A DNA stretch of 64,000 bases from Neurospora intermedia (taxonomy: Eukaryota; Ascomycota; Sordariomycetes; Sordariales; Sordariaceae). The stretch lies in contig BTPP01000005.1 in the NCBI GenBank assembly GCA_037102815.1, positions 1,612,001-1,676,000 of the forward strand. Reading direction: 5' to 3'. How positions within the stretch are numbered: position 1 is the first letter of the stretch; each line of letters begins with the position of its first letter. The notes beneath the pieces are model-generated. The model was not told where the DNA came from and made no database searches. It saw only the letters and a program-made list of their open reading frames with translations. Shown here in pieces: positions 35,371 to 48,400 of this stretch. The translations under genes were made by a program, and so were the position numbers.

Positions 35371-35415
<45 letters not shown>
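35371..35415. repeat. poly(G)45 tract
   Basis: An uninterrupted run of 45 G, beginning directly after AGCAGGACCA. It creates artificial Gly/Pro runs in open frames on both strands. Runs of this length are rare in fungal nuclear DNA and error-prone in assemblies. Confidence 0.9.
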
Positions 35416-35416
<1 letters not shown>

Positions 35417-38400
35417 GAAAGTATAAAGAGTGCGTGCTTGTCCAACATGGAGTACTGGTGAGAACCTCTCATGTACTGAATGGAACTTAGATGTCATGGA
35501 GGTCCCTGTAGACGGGAGCGCCTGGGTAGGGGGTCGGCGAGTTAGATCAATAACACACCGGAGAGACATCCAGAGTTCCAGACCAGGTCGGTCTCCATCT
35601 CATGGCAGCCCCACGTCCACAATCCAGCGTGGGTATATCGTTGAGCTTGGTCCGTTATGGAGTGTTCACGGCATTAAGTAGGTACTTTGAGCCTTATAGT
35701 CCTACCACACAGCGTCTTGGGCGACAGGACGGTAAAAACATCAGGCTGACTGACCACCCAGGACGATTTTCTCACAAAGCCACTGCTGTTCCAGCTGCCA
35801 TGCCGCTATCGAACGGTGGGGCATGAAGATCTGTGAAAGCAGTTTCCGGACCCGCGTTCGGCAAAGCACACGTCACCGAAGAGGCAGCCAATTTTCTTCC
35901 GGACTGTAGACCGATCGGAACCCGTCATGGCTAGGAACTCCTGACCGTACAGGACAGAAATCTTCCCCAGAGGCTCAGCTGCCGGACGGGAACTGTTTGG
36001 TACCTGGCTTACGTCGACCAGGGGTAAATGACACGAAGTCATGCATAAAGCATGGCAGTGTACCGGGCCAACACCTTCCCACGCATCACCTTTTCCTGTC
36101 AGTTGAAAAGTATCCTTCTCGCTTCCCAAGAAACAGGGCGCAAGCGGTGCGCAGTCTCCCGCGTCATAAAGGGTTTAGTGTATGATGGATGGAAACACTG
36201 TCATGATACGCTGTTACGCCTGGCGCCGTTTGAGACTTTTACGGCGATGCTAACGGTTGGGTGGAGATTGAACAAAATGTAATGTGTAGTTGAATGGTAC
36301 GGTTGGGCTTTATCGACAATTCTTTTCTTGTACCACTGTATCAAACTGTCGTCAGCGCCGCGTACGGGCGGCAGTTGAGGACTTGGTGGTACAATGGGAG
36401 AGATAGAATCAGGGCTAGGTAGCAATAGCCAAGCCCAGCAAGGCCCAAGAGATGGAACAGGTTGGCCAAAGATTCTGATGGATGGTAAGATACCTACAGG
36501 GGCTGGAGATCAAACTTTGATGTTCGGTATGTATGCATAGGTTGCGGGATACTGAGACTGTGTCTTGTCAAGTACCCATGAATACTTGCTAGGCCTTCCG
36601 CGAAGCTGGCAGACGTTCAAAACCCTCAAGAATCTAGTGGGGAACATTGACGCACACGCCACCCTCCATTACGACGGTACCACCCGTTGATGTTTGCTAG
36701 TTTCGTGGTCCCATTTGTGTTGGATCCCCATCCCTCAATAAACCCTTTGTTTGTGCGTTAGACAGATATTGGACTCGAACGTCCTGGTTCACGGTTGCGG
36801 AGCCTCGAACTGACTCAAAATTCGCCGTACATCACGGTCATGTTAGAAATAACGAGCGACATCGCTGTGCTGGTATGGAGCTCTCCTCCGCTCGTGAATT
36901 CCGCCTGGCGCAACGGGGGCAGTCATCAAGGTGCAAAAGAATGAAAAGCTGGAGCGCGGCACGCGAACCTTTTCCGCTTTCCAACAACACTTCCATGTCG
37001 GCCCAAGGATAGTCATCGTTCGGCTTTGCAGCCGCAAGACATGAGCTTTTGCTGGCCCAAGATTTCTTCGGAGCAAGGTGATGATCCATACTGCTGCAGA
37101 CGGGTTTGAGGCTGTTCTTGGGGTGTTCATACAGTACCCTTGATTGCTAACCATATTTTAGAATTTGACTGCCATTGTGCGCAACGATGCGAGTATCTTG
37201 GGAGATGGCCTAGTGTTTTACCACCTTTCAAAAGGGACAGAAGTGACGCAGCTCTCCACCGAGCTTGGAGAAATGGTAAGTTGCATGGATGATGGCTTTT
37301 TAAGGGTTCCATCTCCTACACGGACACGACGTCGACTGAACATGGCGATCAAACCGTCGCAACAAGTCAGATGCGGAACAGGGGTTTCGTTGCTAATCGG
37401 TGACAGTGCGGTGACTAAACGGCCTCAATTGTCTGTGCGTCTCGGAACTTGTTGCTCTGAAATCTGATCACGCTCTTTGTTAAACCCAGGTTGTCTTGGG
37501 TCGTTTGACTTTTGGCCCTGTCAGGTTGCCGTTTAGACAATCGTCAACAATGGAATTGTGCTTGCGGAAGCGGCCAAAGGCTCCTTGTGGCAGGGTTTCA
37601 GCGCAACCTTTAGCAATTTATGCCACACAATACCACGGAGTCACGGACGGCCTCACTGCTTGGGACACCGAGAACCGATGAACTGGCGGTCAACTTTCTG
37701 TTGCAGTTTTCTCGCTTTCGTACACCAAGGATCAGGGCCCTTGATGAAGGGCAGTAGTCCGCCTCACACGGAAGAGGATCAGGACTCGCGATCCCCCACG
37801 AGCTTGTTGTTCTGGAGAAAGATAGGAATAGCTCGATGATGGACCAAGTGCTCCTCCAGGCGTGGGTTTGGGCGACTAGACCAAAGAAAGAGAGTTTGCC
37901 TTTTATGAAGCCTCTTGATGGTCATGCTTCATGTTACCATTGGTTCGAACTGCAGCTTCTAAGTTTGCTCGGCCTCGACGAAGACAGTATCAGGTATGGC
38001 CAACATGACGGCCACGGCCTGTGAGCGGACTGCTTTGGCAGCGGTTGAACCGCCCACGTACCCTCTCGATCTTATGCGACGGACCGTTGGCTTCTCGTTG
38101 CGTGTCAGCCTCCTCTATGGGTTTGGGGAGCCTGATCGACACAGTTGGTGCACAGTAAAGGGTCCAAGCGGTAATATCTTTCTGCTGACTCAGTCCACAC
38201 ACCACGATAAACAAGGCGTGTAGCCAAAGCAGCAAGCCGTGATAGTTGCAAGTTGTCGGGAGGGAAGACACAGCCTCAAGGAAAGTATATGAGGCTAGGA
38301 CCCAAATGTTGGGATGACTCAAGTAGCTTGTGAAAAGATGAGCTGGCCAGCTGGCCGGTGACAGACGAGTGAGGACCTGATCACGGACCAAAACAAAGGG

Positions 38401-39640
38401 AAACATCTTCAGGATGACGGCATTTCTCCGCTTGTTGTGGTGCTGTTGTTGCCCGAATACAGCAGCGACTACCTGTCGAGACTGCTTCGTTTGCTACCTG
38501 CATTTGTTGTAACATCATCTAGATTGGTATTGCCATCTGCGATGTCAGCCGATCTCGATTCATGACCAATGTAGCTGAGTCCGAACAGCGTAGCTCCTTA
38601 TCTGGGTGTTCAAGGATAGCTAAACTTGTGAGACGAACTGCACAGAGACCCTCTGTGTTCCCGAGTTCCTCAAGTTCGCCTCCGGTTCTCGCTCGAGCCC
38701 AGCACACTTCTTGAACAACTTGGGTTCACGTTCCCGAGTTGTGTTCGTCCATTAGACCCATTCGCCGGCTGACCGAGTGCTAGTGGCATCCACAGGGAAG
38801 GGAACAGCCGCGGGATACCACCCAACAGCCCGTTGGAAGCAAATCGGTTTGCTTTCGCTGCAGAGGTCCAGCCGCAACATGCTAGTTGTCGCTGATGGTC
38901 GCTATGAAGTATGTACCTGTAACTCGAATGATGTACGCACCCAAGCCCTTGTCGTTTTGTTTAAAGCTTGCAGCGACTACATACGCGGGCATTCGGATGC
39001 ATTGGCCTCCAATTATCATAGACGGTTCTTCTTTTCGACGCGAGTCCCGTTTGATGGCGGCAACAATGCCCATACCGTGCCATTACCGACCCCAAATTCG
39101 AATTGGTCGGAAAGGTGATATTGGCTGCCCAAAAGGCGCTCTCACATTCGGTCGTACCTCCCATGTACCCCACGTCTGAGCGATAGGCACACTCCCGCAG
39201 GCCAGGGCTGAACCTGGTCGAAGTAATAACTTGCCGTCCCTCGCCGTTGTTTTCGCATGGTAAATGAAGCAAAGTCTGGCAGACATTGTGAATTAACGGG
39301 AACCCGACGTGGCGGTGAACAGCATCGAGACAGATCTTGGAGAGCGCATGTAGAGAGCACGCATGCCTCTACATAGTCATACGTGGGTGAATAGTTTTCA
39401 GGCCATGTCCTTGTTCGTCTCGCGAGCGCGTCTTTGCGGTTTGTACACAGTGTTTCGGAGGGCGCCTGTTTGACCCAGTGCGGTGCCTGATTGTCTGGTT
39501 AAAGCACACATTTAGCTAAAGCTGATCTGGGTAAGGCCATTGCAGCCGACCTATGCAGACAAAGAAGCTCGTCAGAATCAAACCCTTTCGAAGCATCACC
39601 AGGGAGCGAATATCAAGGCTAGGGGTTGAGGGGGTTAAGG

Positions 39641-39671
39641 GAGAGAGGGACACAGAGAGAGAGAGAGAGGG
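39641..39671. repeat. GA-rich microsatellite
   Basis: A stretch of GAGAGAG units interrupted by one GACACAG, in otherwise normal intergenic DNA. Confidence 0.7.
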
Positions 39672-41277
39672 CAAAAACAGGGGCTGAGTATAAGGCATCG
39701 CTTGTTAAGGACTGCGGCTATGTGTTTTTCTTGACAGCCTCATCTGGGTTTCCCTTGACGGAGTGCGAGAGGCAACGCCGGTTGGAAACGGCAAGGAATG
39801 AATGGAACATGGAGGAGGAGAAGGATCTTGAAAGATAATGTGACTTGTCAGGTTCTGCAACGAACCTTTGGGATCTGTGTTTCATGATGGTCCGGCCGTT
39901 TGCACAGAGACGAAGAGGGAAGCTCTGAGTGGTTGACTGGCTCCTTGATCCGGACATCGACATGTTCCCCAGTCCAGGCGTGGGAGACGGATAGATGCGT
40001 CTTGCTCAATGTGCCAGGTGCAGTAAGGTAGCATGGCATAGCGGTGGCCTGCCTGCATTGTCTGCAGCCTCAGTCCATGCCGAAAGGAATGGTTGTGGAG
40101 GAGGAGGGCAAGATGAGCTGGCCAATGGTGGTTCGTGGGAGCGTTTGAAGTCTTGCTTGCCATAAATCTCAGGTTTGACGGCATATGATGGCCGCCCGTA
40201 TGTGCCTGCGATGCCGTGGTGTTCCCAGGGACATGGCTTCCTGTTGTCCGAGCTTACAAACGGACGAGACCCAATGGTATCGTAGGCCGAGGATCGCAGT
40301 GTGTCCAGCTCGCTTTACTTCCCAGTTGTAAGAAGCGGATATTCCCAGACTCTCGGCTTGATTCCGGGACGCGTGTGCCGCAATGGCTTTGTTCTCTTGT
40401 TCCGTATTGGCGATCGAGGCCTTGAGACATGGATTTTGGGGTTTGGCAAGATGATTCCCCAAGGCGCAGAGGCAATTGGATCCAGGCAAGCACGGAAGAG
40501 CGAAGCCAGCACCCATGAATGTTGGATCAATGCAATCAGACTGGGATGAGTGATTGTGTAGGGAAGGTTAGAGGCCTTGGACTAGGCAAGTGACTTGAGT
40601 ACAACATGGCCCGGGGGAGAGAGAACGGAAATGAGAAAGCGACTGGAGATGGCATAATAGGTTCGGCTCGGAAGTGCAAACTAGGGAAGGGGGAAAATAT
40701 GAAAAACAAATTGTGTAATGAACCCGAACGGGTGTGTTCTAAAGCCTAGACGTTGCATCCAAAGGGAAAGGGCCAGCGTGTGATGCCACGACAGGCGCAG
40801 TTGCCGTGGAGGAGGTGAGGTTCGTTACTAAGAGAGAGAAGGAGCAACCGGTCTCTCGTAGCACCAAGGCAAGCGGAAGGTGGCGGTGGTGCAACATGCA
40901 TAGATATGACATACACGTAATTACAGCATCATCATACTTCCCCTGGGTTTGCGGGGCAAGTTCATGTAATATACCGTATCGATAATAGCGCGTACCAAGT
41001 TCGTTATCTCTTTGCATGTGCAACCCGACGAACTGTGGCATTGTCTTTGTAAACAAACGGCAAAGGATCAAGGTATCATGAAGCCCACGATGAATAGTAA
41101 TATTAATATCCAGAGTGTGCGTAGTCTGAAATACGGTTACTTGTTTACTTCAGGCTCCTCTACACAATCATTGACTGTGTACTCTTCAGTTCGTGCCCAA
41201 GTCTAGGTCTACACTCTGTAAATTAATAAACAGACCTTAATGCCCTGGACCGTTCAATTGGCTCCACATTGTTGTTG

Positions 41278-41346
41278 TTCCCACACTCAATCGCCTGTAC
41301 AGTCTTGGCAAGAGGTGTGTGCGTGCACACACACACACACACCGCA
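41278..41346 (+). repeat. left arm of a 15.6-kb-spaced inverted repeat
   Basis: A 69-bp sequence starting TTCCCACACTCAATCGCC and ending (CA)8-C-CGCA. It recurs as the reverse complement at 56850-56922. The arms differ by one G/A transition (CTGTACAG here, CTGTGCAG there) and by two CA units. The A+T-rich island begins just inside this arm. The arm itself shows no RIP-like decay. Confidence 0.93.
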
Positions 41347-41639
41347 TTTGACAAATCTAGCCAGTTGACATCGCTTTACACGACTCAACTCAATCGTTTA
41401 ACATCGAAATCTAGCCAAAACTAGTACAAAAAGTCGATATTTTAATACTCTATATCGCGCAGTTGTCTATTTTAATATTTACATTATCTTTTAAACCGTT
41501 ATCGATATAGTATACTACTCTAATACCCGCCAAAAGGTATTAATAATTATAATATTAGTAAATAACGAATATTCTAATAACGTTGCTAAGACTATTAGTA
41601 TAAGTATAAAAAGTATATAGAAGTATAAATACACTTTAT

Positions 41640-42620
41640 TAGATATTAGCAAAGTATTTCTACCGTCGCGAACTCCCCAAAATACTAGAAAGCTTCCTAT
41701 ATAGGCACTTAAAGTATATTATATATAATATTACTCCCTATACTTTATTAACTATAATTAATATTATAAAGGAAGTTATAAACCTCCTTATATTAAAACC
41801 CGATTTATATTCAACGAGATCTATACCTTTCTAACTAACGAGTATAATATATATATTTCGATTGAGACTATACGGCGGCACCTTCGATAGGATAAATAGA
41901 AGAAGAAGCGACTCTATATAAAGGCATTACAATAATCCCCTATACTAGTAATTAAATAAATATTAAAAATCTCTTTATTTATTACAAAAATATTTATATT
42001 TTATAATAAATCTAATATAGACCGAAGGGACGGTACTCGTCGTACTAATTAGGTACTTTATAGCACTATTACGACGGTATTAAGCAAATTCGTATATAGT
42101 ACGCGGTATTACCTCCTTCCAATTATTATAATAAATAAACTATTTAATATACTAGTATTTAAAAGTATAACGGACTTAGCCGAAGTATAGGACTAGATAG
42201 TAAAATACCTACTCCCTAAAATAAATTTATTTTCCAATTGTAATAGTATTTTAATAATAGATAATACTAACTAGCACCCCCGTACTAAACTCTAGTATAT
42301 ATATAATTAGAAGGGGGTTCTATTATAGTATTTACCGCCGTACTCTTCCGAATTTAACCCTATCGAAGTATACTTTAACGACTTCAAACGGTAATTCAAA
42401 CGGGTATATTATAACAAAGGTAATAACAAAATATTAAACGACGACTTTACTATATTTCTTAAGCGATTAGTGTAGGATATAGAGCATAGAGTATAATAGA
42501 TCCATAGCTATTTTAAAAACGCGAAGCTAGTAATAAATTAACTTAATAATATTAATAAAGAATATAGGGAGCTATATACTAACGAACTAATTAAATATAG
42601 AGAGACGGGTACTATATTTA
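41640..42620 (+). mobile_element. Tc1-type DD34E DNA transposon, transposase remains
   Basis: On the plus strand a transposase of the DDE_3 (Tc1/mariner) kind can be read through RIP-type stops. A helix-turn-helix trace (FNEIYTFLTNEY then SIETIRRHLR) lies near 41800-41880. The first catalytic position is at 42005-42007, where the codon now reads AAT with AAA after it; G-to-A changes of Asp-Glu would explain both. The second Asp is intact (IIDNT, codon 42260-42262). The third residue is the intact Glu of NPIE (42365-42367), within LPPYSSEFNPIE. Exactly 34 codons separate Asp and Glu, which marks a Tc1-type DD34E enzyme. TAG stops replace what are probably Trp/Gln codons. I could not define its terminal inverted repeats. 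Its 3' side is cut by the LTR element. Confidence 0.85.
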
Positions 42621-42751
42621 GGCGGCGGTAGAGAATATAGGTAGGAGCGATGGATTTATAAGTATTAAATTAAATTATATATTAAAAATACTAGAAATAC
42701 TATAAATATTAAAAATACTAGAAGTACTAGAAGTACTATAAATCGTATTTA

Positions 42752-42756
42752 TTTAT
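42752..42756. repeat. left 5-bp target-site duplication (TTTAT)
   Basis: TTTAT directly precedes the left LTR, and the same five bases directly follow the right LTR at 54003-54007. This fixes both ends of the LTR element and shows that it entered already present DNA. Confidence 0.85.
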
Positions 42757-43095
42757 TGTTACGCGAAGATGTGCTTTATAAGTAATAATAATAGAGAATA
42801 ATAGAGTGAGCAACTAGTTGCTGGATAGAGCAATAGTACGTAACGATTAATAATAGTCTTATTAAAGGAAATTGAAGATAAGACTTATTGTAAGCCTCAA
42901 CCTAGGACTTCGTATACGACTTTACTAAATATAAGTAAGATAGATATAAGGTTAGTATAATATGAATTAATAATCCGTTAACCTTAATAGAGGTTAACGG
43001 GACGAGCACTTTTATATAATAAACTATATGCTCTAACGAGTAATTGCTATAATAAAATAGAGTATTTAAATATTTATTAAAAATACCCTATAATA
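42757..43095 (-). repeat. left (3') LTR
   Basis: 339 bp, beginning TGTTACGCGAAGATG on the plus strand and ending in the family's terminal inverted TGTTA/TAACA, altered here. It aligns without gaps to the right LTR. Every difference I could see is a transition. Confidence 0.92.
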
Positions 43096-43299
43096 TCTCC
43101 CCCTCGATAAAAGGAGAAGAGTGCTCGCTATTTACATAATATTATTAAATTTAATTATATATATGAAAGATCCGGTTATTTATTAAAGTTTCTATTTATT
43201 CGCCTATATTTAAATTAGTTAGTAAATATAAAAATGTACGCCCACCCAAATAAAATATATAATTCGATAATCCAATACCGATCCCTCAGTAACTATATC

Positions 43300-45460
43300 C
43301 GCGACGAGGTAAATAATTATTAAACTTATCCTCCTCCATCTTATTATTCTCGTCTATATAATATATATTTTAATAGGACCGCTTACGTCCTAGTAGAGAA
43401 TCCTCCTACTTCTAGTTAGTAGGAAGGTAATTATAGTAAAGAGAACGGGTAGAAAATAAGGTATTAAAGCGAGAGTCCGAGCGAGCCGATATAGTATAAA
43501 ATTTATTAAATAATCCGGTTAAGCCGGGTATAGATTGAGGTGAAAGGTTATTAGAACGAATATTATAAGGAGTAGTAATATTAAGAAGAATATCGGGTAT
43601 ACGAATTCTATTAATAAACGAAGTAGTAGGATAGCGTTAGATATAAAGCTCTTATACTTCTCTAAATTTAATACGAAGGGACGTTAATTCTATTTATATC
43701 GTTTATATAATTCTTCTCCAATATTCGTTAGAAGCCGCTAATATTATAGTTTATTTTTCTAAAATATTCGCTAATATTCCCTCAATCTCTTTATAAAAGA
43801 CAAAATTAATAAGTATTATAAATTCTCTACTAACTTTAATAATATAGTTAATTACCTTCTTAATTATAGGAAATTTATTTAAGGCCAATTTAGCGGGTAC
43901 TACTTAAGCGTAGTAAAGATAATTAAATCTACTTAGTAAATTACTAATCTATTTAGGAAGTTTAGTACCGTAATTGGAATATTAGATAGCGAGCAACGTT
44001 GCCTTCGAAGGGATATAATTAATAAAATTAGTATTGCTATTGCGTCTTTTATTAAAGGTAAGGTTAAGAACTACTTTAATATTATAAACCAATTTATATT
44101 ACGAAAAAGAGTAATTACCGGCGAATTATTTCTTATACTCCTCTTTATTCTCTATATATACCTTAACGATCTTCTTAATTTCCGTACGTAATTCTTAATC
44201 AACCTCAATATTAAAATTAATATAATCTTTATTATAATTAGTAAGGGTATTAATGAAGGTCGGATATATTTTTCTTTTATTATTACTCTTACTAATAATA
44301 GCCGAGTAGGATTGTATAATTCGGGTTGGAGCTTTATATACCTTTTTCGGAATTATTTTAGTAGTTAGGGTTTTAGTACGAAATAGAATAAAGGCCGGTC
44401 TAATTATTAACTATAAAACTTTACGAGTTTTATTAATTAATTAAATAATCTCCCTATATTCCTAAATTTCAGAGAAGTCGAAATTGCTACTCCTAATAAT
44501 ATAGCCGTTAAAGTAAACCGTATAGAGAGCCGGTAAGAAATACGCTTAGAAACGTTCGTTAGTAATAATAAACTCCTTTATATATTTTCTTCCGAAGATA
44601 GTATTACCGAATTTAATTATTATTATATAAATTAGGTCGAACTCTCTACTAGAATACAATTCCTAAATTTAGGTATTATTAAAACTAGTAATAGCGTTAA
44701 ATATTTATTCTTACTAAGGTTTATAGTAATTATTAGGAATTAAGTCCTTAGGTAGTCCGTTTAATAAAAGTATAGGCGTAAAGTAAGTAAGATTGCCTTT
44801 GAAAGAATATAAAATTACTATATCTAGGTCGATTAATTTATTTATACGATTAATAGTACTATATAAAACAGAGTATAATTTATTTTCATATAGTATAAAG
44901 AGATAATTGGCGGTTAAAATTAGTACTATACGTTTATTATTATCCGTCTTTTTAGGGTTGTATATTAGAACGCCCTAAGTAGTGCCGAAAGACTTAAGGA
45001 GGCGAATAAACGGATTATAGGGAGTATAGTCTTAACCGAAGTTATTAAACGTATTAATAATATACTTATAACGGATATAATTAAAGAATTATCTGAGTGG
45101 GATTATATCTATCTATTTAATAAAGTCGGTTATAAAGCTAGGTAGTATAATATATATATTATTAATTCCCAAATTAATAATCTTATTAGGAATATTATTA
45201 ATAGTATAACGGTTAAAGTATTTTATTATATTAGTTAGTATATTAAACCGGGGGTTATATTCGAATAATTGTAAAGCGAACTACCGGTTTACAATAAAAT
45301 TACGTAAACTACCGTTGCGGTTAGAATTATTAATTTAGTCGTTGAGGGTAGTAATTGTATTGTTAACCGGCGGTAGGGATTCTATATTAATATCGGTTAT
45401 TTTAATATACTAAGGTTGTAATTAATAAATATAAAATAAGGTAAATTAATAAATAATAAT
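43300..45460 (-). other. extra coding trace between pol and the 3' LTR of the fossil
   Basis: Downstream of the chromodomain, in the same orientation as gag-pol, about 2 kb still reads as decayed protein-coding sequence in one frame for long stretches. Short landmarks are LFEYNPRFNILTN and NPKKTDNNKRIVLILTANY. The fossil's usual genes are already complete before it, so this is an additional gene or a captured sequence. I do not recognise a family. It is broken; the number of breaks is of the order of ten or more. Confidence 0.6.
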
Positions 45461-48400
45461 TAGTTTAATAAGATTGTTATATAACGAAAGCTGTAGTAGA
45501 GTTGAGTGTTATAGGGATAGGGTAAGTAATAGTAAGGTTATTAAGGTAAGAAGGAGAGAGGGTGAGAGTAGTTGGATAATTTTAACTTCTTTTAAAAATT
45601 ATATATATATATTAAAATTCTTCCTCTATAAATACCTACCTACCGGGGCTATTTGCTATATATAACCGTAGCTGCCGTTACCTCTATATAATTGTACGTA
45701 CTTACTTAATTGAGATAGAAAATATTTTAATCGAAGCTGTAAGTAGCGTATAGTATATTATCCTATATACTACTAATATTAAGCTTACCTCCGTTTAGGC
45801 GTATTTTTAAATAGAATTTTAGAAATTTTAATAGAAAATTACAGAAAATATAATTTCCTACGGAAATACCTAACGAAAAAGAAAATAAAATGTAAAATAA
45901 AGGAAAAAACTCTCAAATTTTTATAGTTTCCAATAACCTCCCCCTCTTTTAGTAAAAAAACGGTTATTTCCTTTATTTATTTTAACGATACCTTTGTAGG
46001 ATTGTACTATTAATGCACTAAATTACCCTTCTATAATTACTTTTGAATAGTAGTTCTAGCGGATATTCTACGTTAAAATCTTTTACTAACTCCTTCGAAT
46101 TCCTTATAAATTTACTATATAATTCCTATATATTATCCTTATTTTAATACCTAATCTATTTAATTAAATACTATATATCTAACGGTCCCTAACTTTTAGC
46201 TATAAGATTTTCGACCTCCTATTCCTCTTAGCTATTAACTTTAACCGGTAATAATAATAGAATTTTATAATTAAAAGGATCGGAACCCTATATTAATTTA
46301 TAAAGATATATTATAGAAATAATAGGATAGGTACGTTAAGTGTTAAGTAAATCGAATTTGTAAGTTAGTAGGCCAACTTTTTCAAGAATCCGATAGGGGC
46401 CTATTCTTTCTATTAACTACTTCTTCTTTAGACTTCTAGACAAATAATAACCTTTATTTAAACGCAAATAAATTTTATTATTTATATCGAACGTTATTAG
46501 AGAATATTTAAAATTATATTATTCTTTAGTAGTTATCCTAACCCAATTAATAAATTTTGCGGCTTCGAATTAATATTCTTAATAGATGATAATTAAAGAT
46601 TCCGCCGTAGTAGTTTCCTAATTATCCGGTATAAATAGATCGAAGGCTGCCCGTAGTTTAAAATTGTATATTAATTTATTTAGCGATAATCCGATAGTAG
46701 ATTGAATAGTATTATTCAAATTATATTATAATACTATTAATATTAATGTTTAAAGAATAACGTTTATTGTATATTATATACGAATAGTTATTTTAGTAGT
46801 TTGGTTCGTTCTTTCCGACTATCCGTCCGTTTAAGCGTAGTAGGCTATTAAAAATAGTAGATTAATAGTTAATACTTCGAAAATACTCCTTTAAATAGTA
46901 GAAATAAATTTGGGATTTCGGTTACTAATAATAGCTATTAGTAAACCCTAATTACAAAATTATAAAGTCCGAAGTAATACTTTGGCCTATTCCTACGTAC
47001 TATAGGTAGAATAGTTAGCTATTAGTAGTATTTTCTTATTAAATTTATAAGTAATAGTATATATAGTATTAAATTCCGGGAAACCTTCTAGAGCCTATAT
47101 AGTACCGGCCGTTTTAATTATCGGTATATTAGTAATAAAATTTATAGTAATTATATAAAACGGCCTTAGGAATGTTTAAATTAGTAGTAATTTTCTAGGG
47201 GTCGGATATTTATCCCGCTAATTTTAACGGTAGACTTCGCAATATTTAACGTACTTATATATTATTTAGGTCTTTCTCTTTATATAGAAGTATACTAAAT
47301 TATTTATTATCCTATTAATTCTAAAATAGTATTTTTTATTATATATTAATTCTAATATTTTTTATACGTAAATCTAAGGAATATATAGCCGACGTACGTT
47401 TTAATAATTAATATAGTAAAATAATTTATCTTCGAATAGATAGGGGCTTGCTAGTAGATTTAAGCGTTTTCCCAATCGTTGTATATAGATATACCTTAGA
47501 GTATTAATTTTATTAATTAATTGGAGAACTTTAATATACTTAGGATCCTTAGAATAAGCTTCGATTAATTGTTAGCGAAATTCTAATATAATAATTAGTG
47601 AAATTTAACGTATATCCGGGATAATTTTAGTATATATAAATAAAAAAGTATTAAAATTATTCTAATAATTAATATTCTATACTTTTACAAAATTAAATTA
47701 AATATCGGCCAACTCGTTGGAAGTATCGTTCTTATCCGTAGTCTCGGCGGTTAGTAGTCTTAATAGCGTATCCGGTATAATATTTAATAGTCTAGGAATA
47801 TAAAATATATTTAAATTAAATTATAACGCCTAATTAGCGGTATTTATAAGTTTTAAGTTAGCTTTAGCCAGATCTATTATACGTAATAAAGTATATTTAA
47901 CAATCCCGGTAATAGAAGTATAATTAGTAATAATATTAACCTAATATTCGTTAGATTGAATTATTTTTCGAAGTTTCTATAGGGTTTAAATAATAGTTAT
48001 AATTTCTACTTCCGTAAAACTATATTTCTTTTCGGCTAAGGATATCAATTTTAATAGGAAATATACCGGTTTAATTATAGTTAGTAGGATTTTACTTATT
48101 TTAGGAATAAATTCCCCATCCTATAGGCATTTAAATTAGAAAATATAAATATTATAAATTAAATTACTAGTATCAGTTTTAATAAAAAGTATATTATTTT
48201 TTATATAATAGAAAAAATATACTTAATTATATAAATTTTCCTATATAATACGGAAGGCTTCGCGTTTTTCGGAGGTCGGCTCGAATTTAACCTTAGAAGT
48301 ATATACCTATTATATTTACTTTATCGAACCTATTTACAAATTACCTAATTCGCGTATTCGCTTTAATAATTCGGTCTTTCTTCAATTAAATAATTCCTCC

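Larger units (their letters stand above)
34602..41277. other. long gene-poor region of normal composition
   Basis: About 6.7 kb in which I can support no gene. Composition looks like single-copy DNA, not RIP-mutated. The open frames are short, overlap on both strands and carry no recognisable motifs. Landmarks are a G-run of 45 at 35371-35415 and a GA-rich stretch at about 39641-39671. The leftmost part is the promoter and leader of the Myb-like gene. Non-coding RNAs or strongly spliced small genes cannot be excluded. Confidence 0.45.

Noticed and set aside
34997-35461. 154-codon plus-strand frame ending in a Gly run, and its Pro-run partner
   Set aside because: The Gly and Pro runs come only from the poly(G) tract; the rest has no protein-like features.
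36770-36860. tRNA-like GTTCGAGTCC box on the minus strand
   Set aside because: No matching acceptor stem, anticodon arm or D arm at the right distance.
45474-45665. Small plus-strand open frame inside the LTR element, with another at 50192-50488
   Set aside because: Chance frames antisense to the decayed element genes; A+T-rich and without family features.
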